NCBI RefSeq assembly: GCF_030272615.1
Contig: NC_081413.1
Coordinates: 18,856,285 to 18,920,284, forward strand
Origin: Cryptomeria japonica
Lineage: Eukaryota > Streptophyta > Pinopsida > Cupressales > Cupressaceae
Length of the DNA stretch: 64,000 nucleotides
Direction of reading: 5' to 3'
The notes below the pieces were generated by a model that saw only the letters and a list, made by a program, of their open reading frames with translations, had not been told where the DNA came from and did not search any database. Below are positions 23,820 through 34,843 of the stretch, piece by piece (positions within the stretch are counted from its first letter, which is position 1; each line of letters starts with the position of its first letter). The translations under genes and the position numbers were made by a program.

Positions 23820-26800
23820 ATGGCGAGTTCGTCAGGGAGAATAGAGGTGGAGAAATTTAATGGAAATAATTTTGAGATGTGGAAGCTGAAGATGGAAGAT
23901 CTGCTAATAGATCGAGATCTTTGGGATGCTGTTGATGCGAATGTCCAAAGGCCCTCAGATCCTACTGTGGCAGCTCAGTATGATGTTATGGACCGAAAAG
24001 CCAAGGGTCTAATCAGACTGTGCCTGGCAGACTCTGTTCTAATCAATGTCCATGAAGAAAACTCTGCAAAGAAGCTATGGACTAAGCTTGGTGAGATGTA
24101 TCAAGTGAAATCTTTATTAAATCAAATTTTCTTAAGAAAGAAATTGTATTCCTTGAAGATGGAAGAGGGTGGATGAATTGCAGACCACCTGGAAGCATTC
24201 AATATGTTGGTGGCTCAATTAGTATCCATCGATGTTAAGATGGACGAGAAGGAGAAATGTTAGATCTTGCTTTGTTCTTTGCCTGATTCGTGGGATTCTC
24301 TTGTTATGGCTATCGGTAGTAGTTCTGTTCTTTTGAAATCTGAAGACGTGGTGGGTGCCCTATTCAGTGAAGAGATACGAAGGAAGGTATCCATCAGTTC
24401 AAAGGAAGCCCTAACCATTCATGGAAGACCTAAGGAGAAAGGCAAGAAGAATGAGAAGCACGGCAAGTCCAAATCCAAAGGGAGATCGAAATCTCCTGGA
24501 AAGTCCAAAGTCATTTGCTGGAATTGCGGTAAACCGGGTCACATCCGTAAGGACTGCAAAGAAGAAAAGAAGAAGAAGAAAAATAAAAAGTTCGATTATG
24601 ATTCTGAGTCCGACAAGGAAGATGGCGATGCATTTATTGCGGCTTTGGCGACTCATGCAGGTAATGATGCCTGGCTAATTGACTCAGGTGCATCTTTTCA
24701 TATGACTTCCAATAGAAATTGGTTTTCTGAATATGAAGGATTTAATGGAGGTAAGGTGTACTTGGGTGATGATTCACCTCTAGATGTTGTTGGTCGAGGT
24801 AAAGTTAGAATCAGGTTTTCTTATGGTAGAATAAAAAGGATTAATGGTGTGCTGCATATCCCTGGTTTAAAACGAAACCTGTTATCTGTGAGCAAACTAA
24901 TAGATGCAGGTGTGTAGGTAGTCTTTTCTGAAATAGGATGTAAGATGATTAAGGGTGCTATGGTAGTTGCTAGAGGTGTCAGGTTTGGCACTTTGTATAA
25001 GCTTGAAGCATACACTGTTGAGTGTAATAGCACTTCTGTAAAAAGTAAATCTGTGGATACTTCACTGGAAGATTTGAAGGTTTCACCTTCAGCAGATGGA
25101 AATGGTTTTTGGGTACCTAAGGGTGCTCTTTCGTCTGAAGCAAAGTTACCTGCAGAGAAGACTATGTTATGGCACCAGAGACTTGGCCACATTGGAGAAA
25201 AGGGTCTAAGGACCTTGAAAAATAAAAACCTTGTTGAAGGTTTGAATGATTGTAATCTTGACTTTGATTTCTGTGAGCATTGCATTTATGGAAAACAAAA
25301 CCGCGTTCAGTTTTACTCGAGTTCTCATAAAACTTGTGGTGTTTTGGATCTTATCCATTCTGATGTGTTTGGTCCAGTAGATGTCTCTTCGATTGGAAGA
25401 TCCACATATTATGTTTCATTTATTGATGATTTTAGTAGAAGGACATGGGTATATTTTCTAAAGAGTAAATCTAAAGTTTTTAGTCATTTTAAAGAATTTA
25501 AAGCAATGGTTGAGTTGCAGACTGGAAAGAAAATAAAATGTTTGAGAACTGATAATGGCGGTGAGTTTTGCTCTAATGATTTTGATAGATTCTGGAAAGA
25601 CTGTGGAATTAAGAGGCAGAAGACAACTCCGTATTCTCCATAGCGGAATGGAGTTGCAGAAAGAATGAACAAGACACTGATGGAGAAGGCTAGGAGTATG
25701 TTGAGTGGTGCTGGTCTCGAACAAAAGTTTTGGGCTGAAGCTGTTGCCACTGCTTGCTACCTGATTAACAGGTCTCCTACATCAGCTCTTGTTGATAAAA
25801 TGCCTATTGAAGCATGGTTAGGTCACAAGCCTTCATTGAGACATCTTAGAGTTTTTGGTTGCGAGGCATATGCACATGTGCCAAAGGAGAAGCGAACAAA
25901 GTTGGAGAACAAGGCTATGAAATGTATCTTCATCAGGTATAGTTATGGTGTGAAAGGATACAAGCTTTGGGACCCTGTTGCACAAAAGGTAATTCACAGT
26001 AGAAGTGTTATTTTTAGAGAAATTAAGCTTCCTTCTATTAGATTGCAGCCAGAACAGACTAAAAAAGAAGATGTGATTCAACTTCCTTCTACACCTGAAA
26101 GAGTTGAATCGAGACCCCTAGATAGGCAAGAATTTGAGGAGAGCTCGTCTAGCTCTGAATCTTCAAAAGAGGAGGAAGAACCTCCAACTCAGCTTGTTCG
26201 AAGGTCTACACAACATAGACAACCACCTGAAAGGTATTCACCTGATGATTGGAGATGTATTTTTGCTCTGAATACTAGTGTGGATGAACCGAAATCTATA
26301 GAAGAGGCATTAGGTATGAATGATGCAGAATCCTGGAAGATTGCTATGGAAGAAGAAATGGCAGCTTTGAAAAAGAATGATACATGGGATCTTGTACCAT
26401 TGCCTGAAGGACGAAAACCTGTTGGTTGTAAATGGGTGTTCAAGAAAAAGATTGGTTCAAATGGAAGCATTGAGAAGTATAAAGCAAGGTTGGTTGCAAA
26501 AGGCTACTCTCAAGTTGAGGGTGTTGATTACGGTGAGATATTTTCTCCTGTTGCAAAAATGACGTCCATTAGATTTTTGCTTTTTATTGCTACTGCTTAT
26601 GATTTAGATGTTGAGCAAATGGATGTGAAAACTGCTTTCCTTCATGGTGATTTGGAGGAAGATATTTATATGACACAGCCGGAGCACTATGTGGTGAAAG
26701 GCAAAAGTAATTTGGTCTGTAAATTGAAGAAATCTTTGTATGGCCTCAAACAAAGTCCTAGGATGTGGTACCAGAAATTTGATACATATGTGTTGAGTTT

Positions 26801-27865
26801 GGGATTTGAGCATTCTAAATCAGATCACTGTGTTTATTATAAATCTTATGGTGATCATTTCCTATTCATTGCATTATATGTTGATGATATGTTATTCATT
26901 GGTAAAGGGAAAGGTATGATTTCAGAACTGAAGTCTCAGCTCACTGCTAAATTTGAAATGAAAGATCTTGGTGCAGTAAAGCACATTCTTGGGATGGAAA
27001 TTAGAAGAGATAGGGCAAACAAAAAGCTCTGGTAGGCCAGAGTAAGTATGTGAATTCAGTATTACAGAGGTTCAACATGCAGAATTGTAGACCATTGAGT
27101 GTTCCTTTTACAGTTGGAATGAAACTATCTGTTTCAGATTGTCCTACATCTCCATTGGAGATGGAAGACATGAGCAGAGTGCCTTACCAGAGTGCGGTTG
27201 GAAGCTTAATGTATGCTATGGTCTATACTAGACCAGACATTTCCCAAGCAGTGGGAGTACTTTCTAGATATATGTCTAATCCTGGTAGAGTTCATTGGGA
27301 TGCAGTCAAAAGAGTCTTCAGATATTTGAAGGGTACTTCAGAGTATTCTTTGTGTTATCATGGTAATTCAGTTGGAAACATGACTTCCCTTGATATCCAT
27401 GGTTATGTGGATTCAGATTGGGCAGGTGATATTGATAGCAGAAGATCCACCAGTGCTTATGTGTTTACTTTTTTTGGTGGTGCAATTAGTTGGATGAGTG
27501 AGCGACAGGTTCTGGTTGCTTTATCCACTACTGAAGCAGAGTATATGGCAGCTACTCATGCTTGTAAAGAGGCCATTTAGCTTAAGAGACTGTGTTTGGA
27601 TATTGGAATAAAACAAGGTACAGTGACAATTTACTGTGACAGTCAGAGTGCAATTAGCCTAGCTAAGAACCCGACATTTCATTCTCGGACCAAACATATT
27701 GATGTTCAGTATCATTTTGTTAGAGATATGGTCGAAGATGGTAGGGTGAAGCTGGTTAAGGTGGAAACTTTGATGAATGTTGCAGATGCTTTAACTAAGG
27801 CTGTGAGCACAGAGAAGTTTAGATGGTGTTCAGAGTCTATGGGCCTTATGGCCCCTAGCAATTGA
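23820..27865 (+). pseudogene. Copia gag-pol polyprotein, copy 2
   Basis: Same domain order and very similar to copy 1. Breaks: TGA 24174 (shared with copy 1), TAG 24261, TAG 24915, TAG 25641, a one-base deletion near 27020-27035 that creates a TAG, and TAG 27578. Unlike copy 1 the protease keeps D-S-G. YVDD reads YVDDM here. The shared TGA at 24174/19052 sits at the same gag codon in both copies, so it was present in the common source or arose before the copies separated. The other breaks are private to each copy. Confidence 0.96.
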
Positions 27866-27921
27866 TTCATTGTGTTGACATTCCCTTCTGCTCCTGCAAG
27901 GTGTTCGACAAGTGGGAGATT

Positions 27922-28816
27922 TGTTGGAAAAAATGGTGTCTCAACCTTGCATTTATGTGAGGTTACTATTTATAGTAAGTTTTCATTTGAGCACGAAATG
28001 GTGCGAAACTCTCCCTGAAGCTTCTGGTTGGCTAGATAAGCATTCCGGTAAAGTTGCGTCGCAAGGTCACAACTAGTTTTGAAGATATTAAAGTTTTCGT
28101 CTTGGAGGGGTGCAATAAAATATTTAAACTTAATTTTGGGGACTTTAGAGGCTCCGAAACGCCCTGAAAACTTGCCATAACTGGCGAAGCAAGTTACGAG
28201 GTGATAGAGCACTTCGCGAGCTTTCCTGCGCTTCAAACGGTTCGTCAATCGGACACCCAGTTCTCAAGTTATGGCCTCCGGAAGTTTGTACTCTTGAAAT
28301 AGGAAAAATAATTTGTATCGGATACATAAATGAGCTGGAAAAAGGGAGCAACACGTGTTGATGTGTGTTTTAACATGTCATAGGGCATCTAGAAGGGAGA
28401 TAAGGTCGGCTACACCTTATTGGGTGGTCTTAGCCCATGGTTTTGTAATACCGTTTGACGGTTTCTTGTATTGTATCTCCTATTTATGAGGTGTGTGAGA
28501 TAGAGGTTGGGTGTAAGAGTCTTATGGCTATTGAGTTGCCTCTGAATCTCTGATTAGTGGTACTCCTGCGAAGAGCTTGCTCTGCAAGTATGTTGTAATC
28601 TGTTTTTGATTGTTGAATAAAATATTGAGCTGCTTTTGGAGGGTGGGGTTTTTCTCCCGAAAGGGTTTTTCCCACGTAAATCATTGTGTTGTGGTATGAA
28701 TGCTATTATATCTATTTCTATTTTCTGTAACTGTTGTAATGATCGGAAAAAGTTTTGCATTACCCTCTTCTCAAGGTTAGTGTAGGAAGTTGTTTCCGCT
28801 ACTTAACTTCCTTATA
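27922..28816 (+). repeat. Copia LTR3
   Basis: 895 bp, starts TGTTGGAAAA, ends CTTCCTTATA (CA changed to TA), followed at once by the GAAAT target duplication. Its TATA candidate is changed to TAGATAAG. Confidence 0.95.
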
Positions 28817-29930
28817 GAAATAAGCTATTGCTCTCCCTTCCCGACTCAAGACTGCTCCTATCGCTATTCCACTTGCATCACAATCCACTTGAAAAATTTT
28901 ATTGAAATCTGGTAAAGCTAACACAGGTTGCTTATTGACTTTCTGCTTCAACAGTTCAAAAATCCTGTTTGCTTCGGTGGTCCACTTGAATTTCTTTTGA
29001 TCTCCTCTCATGGTATCAGTCATAGGGTTGGTTACAAACTAAACTGAATTTTCTGATAAATGTCCGGTAAAAACTAGCCAATCCATGAAATGATCTTACC
29101 TCTCCAATGCTTTCTGGTGTAGGCCAATCAACAATTGCTTTCACTTTCTTAGGGTCCATCTTCAAACCATCCTTAGATATCATAAATCCCAGATAGACTA
29201 ACTCATCCTTTATGAAAGTACACTTCTTGATATTGATCAACAACTTCTCTTCTCTCAACCTCTACAAAACTTGTCTTAACTACAAAAAATTCTCCTCTTT
29301 TGTCTTACTGAAAATTAGAATGTCATCCAAATATATAATAACAAACCTACACAAGAATTTCTTCAATATCTCATTCATCAACCTCATGAAAGTACTTGAT
29401 ACATTAGTCAATCCAAAAGGCGTCACCAACCATTCATACAGTCTTTCATTTATCTTAAATGTTGTCTTCCACTCATCACCTTCTCTAATCTTGATCTGAT
29501 GATATCCACTCTTCAAATCTATCTTTTTAAAGTATTTTGCTCCACTCAAACAGTCCATTATGTCATCCATCCTAGAAAAAAGGAAACTGGTACTTCACTA
29601 TGATCTTGTTTATTGCTCTATATTCAGTACACATTCTCCACTCTTCATTCTTCTTAGGTGCTACTATTGTTGGTACTGCACAAGGGCTTAGACTCTCCCT
29701 GATCAAACCTTTCTTCAACAACTCATGCACTTGTCTATTCACCTCTTCATTCTTTGTCTGTGTCAACCAGTATGCAACTTTGTTAGGAAAACTAGCTCTA
29801 GGATCTAAGTCCATGCAATGAATAATACTTCTCATAGGTGGCAATCCATTAGGTACATTATTTGAAATGATGTCCTCATATTCTATTAGAAAATCTTTAT
29901 CTCTTACATATGTTCTCCTTCCGGTTCCGA
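28817..29930 (-). pseudogene. Chromovirus reverse transcriptase and RNase H N-terminus
   Basis: Minus-strand reading gives the usual Ty3/gypsy RT blocks: a VHELLKKGLI segment and WRMCTEYRAINK (about 29750-29600); then [11 protein letters not shown]; the PFGLTN block and the catalytic YLDD ([11 protein letters not shown], about 29330); LGFMIS and VRSFHGLASFYR (about 29200-29080); and the start of RNase H (FQVDCDASGIAIGAVLSREGRA), which runs into the copia insertion. A stop near 29574, another near 29279 and a frame change near 29020 break it. Confidence 0.92.
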
Positions 29931-30140
29931 TTTCTCAATCTTCTTAGGAATTAAGGAAAAGCACACTTTCTCATGTCTCAATCCATCCAGGAATTTCCTT
30001 CCATCTACCAAACAGATTCTAGCTTTCATACATACTTTATTCTTCAAAGGTTCCTCCAAGGGTAACAAGGTTTGCCTCATCCCATTGGCTGCAATAGTGT
30101 ATGTATTCTTCCTCCCATCATGTACTGCTTGTCTATCAAA

Positions 30141-30485
30141 CTACCAAGGTCTACCCAATAAAAGATGACAAATATCCATAGGCATAATATCACACAAGAC
30201 TTCATCATGATAATTCCCAATTTTTAATTTCACCAAACATTGTTCACTTACTAACAACTTATGTTCATTCTGAATCCATGCTATCTGATAAGGCTTAGGG
30301 TGTTTCAATCTCTCCAATTTCAACTTATTCACCATCTTTTCTAAAACAAGATTATCTGAACTACCACTATCAATAATAACTTTACAACACTTACCAGATA
30401 CCTTACATCTAGTCTTGAACAGATTCTTCCTCTGCAAAGGCTCTTCATCTCGTCCCGTATGACACAAAGCTCTCCTCAACACCAA
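30141..30485 (-). pseudogene. Chromovirus protease
   Basis: Contains the aspartic protease signature V-I-I-D-S-G-S-S-D-N at about 30375-30340 and the LLLGRPW segment at its end, both typical of plant Ty3/gypsy retropepsins. It lies between the gag zinc knuckle and RT as expected. This part is free of stops for about 115 codons. Confidence 0.85.
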
Positions 30486-30515
30486 TAGTTCTCCATCTTC
30501 TAGTTTATTGTTTGA

Positions 30516-30703
30516 TTAGGTGGGGTTTTCTTCTACCACTATTTCTCTTCTAGTAGCTTCTATCTTCTTATATTCGAATGCACGATGTCCTTCTCCACAC
30601 TTAAAGAAAGTTTCTCTAAATGTCCTCTTGTCTTGCCTTCCAAAATTCTCATTCTGGTAACCATCTAGTTCTCTCCTCCGGTAGAAATTTCTATAATCCT
30701 TTC
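30516..30703 (-). pseudogene. Chromovirus gag C-terminal end with damaged zinc knuckle
   Basis: Minus strand from 30703 reads into an Arg/Asn-rich tail and a knuckle remnant FFKCGEGHRAFEY. The pattern CxxCxxxxHxxxxC is recognisable, but the first and last cysteines are replaced. It joins in frame with the gag segment at 33009 when the small LTR element and one target copy are removed. Confidence 0.7.
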
Positions 30704-33008
30704 TAAAGAAGTTGAGAAAATACAACTTCAGAGGTCCCAAGAACACCTGGATGCAAATACCTATCACAAGAGAAGAATGGAGGCACATAAAGCAAAAAAA
30801 CATAAATGCTTTGAAGAAGAAGATTATCATTCAGAAAGGGAATCAATTTAATGAACAAGTACAATACAATCCTTATAAAAGGATAATAGAAACCCTAAAG
30901 ATATGCAACCCTAAAGAAACCCTAAAGGGATAATGTGTATTTAAATATTAGAATAATTATTAAATACCTACAATATTTATTAAATGCCTAAGTTTAGCTT
31001 AAGCGTAGAGTTTAATAGACTGATTATTAAATATGTAATTATTAGCTAATACAAGATAACTCTAACACCCCCCTTTAAGATGAACTTAGGGAGTAGCTAA
31101 AAAACTAAATGCATGAAGCAAAAAATGCAACTACATGATGAAGGCAAATTTGGGTCCCGACAACAAGGCCTGATGAGGTACCCAATCACAACCAAATCTC
31201 TATGAACCAGAGAAATAGAGAAAACCACGTGGGAAAAAACTCTACTCCAAAAAGAGATAGAAAAGCAAGAAGAACACCACTGAAGCAGGAAATAGCTGCA
31301 AACATTGTCGAAGAGTAACTACTGATTTGAAAAACCTCCACTGAAATAGAACATGACTAGGTAGAGAAGACTGTAATATGCATGAGTGCCCTCAAATGAC
31401 ACTACTCGAATTAGATGGAAAACAAAGGTAAACAATTGAACTCGAAAATACAAATGGCATGAGAAACCAAAGCCTAAAGAGCTGATCAATCGAACCATGG
31501 AAGCATTAGAACCAATAGGACAAACCTCCCCATAATGTTGAAAAGGGAGAGGGATAGGTACACTAAAAAGAATGGCCAACAAGAACTGCACGATGAAGAA
31601 CTAGGAACATCGAAGGTACGGAGACAATACATAGTGTCGTGGAAGGAACACTCACTTGACACACAACATGAGGTGAATGTCAAGGAAGGAACACTCACTG
31701 GATAAAGGTAGATGGCAAACAAAAGGCAAACATCAACCCCCCTATGGCACTTTATAATTAGTGCATGTACAAAAGGCACAAGATGTTCAAAATCCTAAGT
31801 AAACAATGCATGATGACACTTTATCTCAGTGTGTTTGCATAAATGAAATGTTACAATGATAAGAAGAGATAGAAGACTGAAAACAAAAATAACAGCCAAA
31901 GATGAGACATCCTACTCAAAGAAAGAGATCCCAAGACCCGAAGTGCAAAAAGGAACTTCTGAATTTGATAGTAAAAAACACCATCAAAAAAGAAAAATCA
32001 AAAGATAAAACTTCTATATCTAGAGAGAGCTTGGAAAGAGCTTTCCGACAATATGAGGTTTTTGAAAAAGCACCTCCGTATGACCAAGTTGGCCAAAAGA
32101 AAAAAGACCCCTTTTTTAAGGCATAAAAGGGGTTAAAAAAAAATTAATTTTTTTTTTTTTGACAAAATTTTTTTGACGTATTTGCAGGTACAGCCATACA
32201 GATTTTTGTGCCTCGTAAAATGTGCCAATGAAAAAATCATGGCCCAAATACACTTGTCACTTAAATAGGTCAAATTATATATCAAAATGACTGAAAATGC
32301 CCTTCGAAAGCCAATGGTGAGGTCTTGTTTTTGCCCAAACTACTCTAAATTAATTTTTTAATGATTTTTTTGATGAATTTCTCAAAATTCGTGCCAAAAA
32401 AAGGCAAAACCCAAGAATATTTTTTAGAACCCAAATTTGTCAAAATTTGACAAATTTTATATGGAAATGGGGGTTTTGGGGTGTTTTGAGCTCAACAGTA
32501 AGGTCCGTTTGAGCCCAAAATGATCAGAAACAAAACAAATACCCCAGATCCAATAAAAAACTTTGAAAAAAACTTGAAACCCTCCTCCAAAAACTCTTCT
32601 GAAAAATCAAGAACAAGCAGCAACAGATGTAGGCTTTGATACCATGAAGAAGTTGAGAAAATAAAACTTCAGAGATCCTAAGAACACCTGCATGCAAATA
32701 CCCGTCACAAGAGAAGAATGGAGGACATAAAGCAAAAAAAATATAAATGCTCTGAAGAAGAAGATTATCATTCAGAAAGGGAATCAATTTAATGAACAAG
32801 TACAATACAATCCTTATAAAAGGATAATAGAAACCCTAAAGATATGCAACCTTAAAGAAAACCTAAAGGGATAATGTGTATTTAAATATTAGAGTAATTA
32901 TTAAATACCTACAATATTTATTAAATGCCTAAGTTTAGCTTAAGCATAGAGTTTAATAGACTAATAATTAAATAAATAATTATTAGCTAATACAAGATAA
33001 CTCTAACA
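30704..33008 (-). mobile_element. Small non-autonomous LTR element (2.3 kb)
   Basis: Two 364-bp LTRs (30704-31067 and 32645-33008), about 95% alike, bound a 1.6 kb internal region. On the minus strand the LTR starts TGTTAGAG; the 5' LTR is followed directly by TGGTATCAAAGCC (32632-32644), an iMet-type primer site, and the 3' LTR is preceded by the polypurine tract AAAGGGGGG (31068-31076). The flanks CTTTC and CTTCT are an imperfect 5-bp duplication, but taking out the element and one copy restores the chromovirus gag frame. No gag or pol domain is visible inside, so it must have moved with proteins supplied in trans. Confidence 0.88.
31068..32631 (-). other. Internal region of the small LTR element, no recognised coding
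   Basis: Mostly non-coding; A-rich on the + strand with homopolymer runs near 32130-32180. Short open frames exist on both strands but show no domain. Confidence 0.55.
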
Positions 33009-33905
33009 CTTCTAGTATGAATCACCTTCTTTGTTCACTTCCTTGTCCTTGCTCAGATCTGTATTGGTTCCTCTTCCTTTGGTATATTTTCTTCCTCCTT
33101 AAAATCTTCCTTCAGTAAACCTTCCACCTCTGCCTCTCTGCCTTTGCTCATGTCTTTTGTTTAACTTCTCTTCTGCATTTAGGGCATATTGGTAAGCCTC
33201 TTTAACACTCTCCAATTTGATCAAACTCAATTCATCTTGTATAGACATCCATAATCCATTCAAATATCTTTCAACTTGTTCAACTTCATCATCAACATGT
33301 CTAGATTTGATATTCAACTTGTAGAATGCTTCGGTGTACTCCTTCACACTAGATTCATTTTGTCTCAAATTTTGCAACTTCTAGAACAAATCCACTAAAG
33401 AATTTGTCGACACAAACTTTTATTTCAACTTAGAAATCATCTAATCCCATGTCTTAATCTTTTCTTTACCTCTTCTCTGTTTATCAACTTGTGAATTCTC
33501 CCACCAAAGATATGTGTGACCTTTCAATTGGGTACAGGCATATTTCACCTTCCTCTCTTCTGTAGTGTTTTCAAAATCAAAATAATTCTCCATCTCTGAG
33601 ATCCAATCCATCAATTCATCCAAATCTAACTTCCCATCATATTTCGATGGGGTAAAATGAGGTTTAGTATTTGCCCTACTCAAAACCCTCAAAATCCTTT
33701 CCTCATCTGAATCAACCGTCAGTGGGTTTTCTTGTTCTACCTGGCCTTTTTCTCCTTCATCTTCACTCACATATTTAATATGTCGGCCTCTTCTCTGGGT
33801 TGTCTCCATGGCTTCTAATCGGGCTTCTATACCTCACAACATATCCATCACAGCATGGTCTGCATTCCCATGCGCTCCACCATTCCTAGCTCCTCTTTGC
33901 ACCAT
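33009..33905 (-). pseudogene. Chromovirus gag, N-terminal part
   Basis: Minus-strand ATG at 33905, stop at about 33840, then a good frame through the retrotransposon gag core (DELMDWISEMENYFDF, then YACTQLKGHTYLWWE, about 33620-33490). It continues with two or three stops (about 33440-33380) through the SVKEYTEAFYKL and VERYLNGL blocks into an RGRGGRF basic tail. This is the Pfam retrotrans_gag type common to plant gypsy elements. The 3' end is cut by the small LTR element. Confidence 0.9.
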
Positions 33906-34001
33906 TGTTCATGCTATTCCTCTATAGTTGCAGGTCGGATCCACAATCCCCCACCCTACAACAAAAAACTTCAAGGCATGCAACCTCTAGAATGAAACTT
34001 T

Positions 34002-34013
34002 GCTTTGATACCA
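34002..34013 (-). other. Chromovirus primer binding site
   Basis: Minus strand TGGTATCAAAGC, two bases inside the 5' LTR end (...CTGCTTCA). Complementary to initiator Met tRNA with one change from the usual TGGTATCAGAGC. Confidence 0.85.
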
Positions 34014-34015
34014 CT

Positions 34016-34838
34016 TGAAGCAGTCACCGGTGAGGAGGGACCTCAAAGAGATCAATCTGGGTCAGTCAACAAGAGTAAACACAATGAAAACTCAAAGATA
34101 TGATGGATGCAATGCATAAAAGATTGATTTATTTCATGAAAACATCCAACTGGTAACAACTGGGTTACAACATACCAACTCACAAGCCTAGTAGAACATA
34201 CATAATAGGTCACAACCGGGACCATGAATCATGGGATCTATCCTTTATGCATAGTCTAGCTACTTGATTCTCTAATTGATTCCATTCTAATGCATAATTA
34301 CAATTATATATATACCAATCCAAAGGATCCAGTCGGCCCAAAAGGGATCAAAACTTGAAGAACAAGACCTAATGTGCCAAATAAACAAGGTCGACCTCCA
34401 CCAAGAGATTCCTCTGGAAAATCCAAAGGATGAAAAGTAGATCGGGAGAAAAGGTCAAGCACACATCAAGTAACATCAGAATCAATGCCCAAGGTTCTAT
34501 AAGCTTCATAATAGGTTCCAGTAGATCACCGGAATAGGTCACAGACAACCAGTAACAAGGGAACAACTGGTAACAAGAAATTGTCATGGAAACCGATAGC
34601 GATATCTTGCAAGAAAATGATCCAAATGCGATGTGGTCTGGAAGCAAGAAAGATGATCAAGTCTTCAAGTAGAATCCAACTCCATAGGATCCAGTGAGCC
34701 AAAATCAGGACACACATAAAGGATAATTGAAATTCAAAACAGAAAGCAAAACAAAAAGGAAAATTGAAATTGCAAACAGAAAGAAAAATATTTTTGGTTG
34801 ATGCATGATTACTATGAATCGGGGATGCTCCTGCATTA
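34016..34838 (-). repeat. 5' LTR of the chromovirus (823 bp)
   Basis: Matches the 15379-16172 LTR. It is longer mainly because of an internal tandem duplication near 34722-34787 in which a GAAATT(C/G)CAAAACAGAAAG-like unit occurs twice. Its minus-strand start reads TAATGCAGG instead of TGATGCAGG. Confidence 0.9.
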
Positions 34839-34843
34839 AACAA

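Larger units (their letters stand above)
17679..28816 (+). mobile_element. Tandem Ty1/copia dimer sharing a central LTR
   Basis: Structure is LTR1 (17679-18573), internal 1, LTR2 (22801-23695), internal 2, LTR3 (27922-28816). All three LTRs are 895 bp. The whole unit is flanked by one exact target duplication GAAAT (17674-17678 and 28817-28821), so it occupies a single integration site in the chromovirus RNase H. By hand I count about 44, 44 and 40 differences for LTR1/2, LTR1/3 and LTR2/3, so the three LTRs are about equally distant (near 5%). This fits a dimer that arose at, or soon after, integration. Confidence 0.95.
15379..34838 (-). mobile_element. Ty3/gypsy chromovirus, opened by two later insertions
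   Basis: Both ends carry LTRs (15379-16172 and 34016-34838) flanked by an exact 5-bp duplication AACAA (15374-15378 and 34839-34843). On the minus strand the order is 5' LTR, primer site, gag with a zinc-knuckle remnant, protease, RT, RNase H, integrase, chromodomain, 3' LTR, which is standard for Ty3/gypsy chromoviruses. Later insertions are the tandem copia at 17679-28816 and the small LTR element at 30704-33008; without them the element is about 6 kb. Stops and frameshifts in every domain and LTRs differing by indels (794 vs 823 bp) show an old, dead copy. Confidence 0.93.

Noticed and set aside
28799-29023. The apparent C-terminal end YKEVK of the RT frame at 28799-28816
   Set aside because: Those residues come from copia LTR3; the true RNase H continuation is at 17678.
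30516-30830. A 104-codon minus-strand frame across 30703/30704
   Set aside because: It joins chromovirus gag to the LTR of the small element by chance; the two halves belong to different elements.
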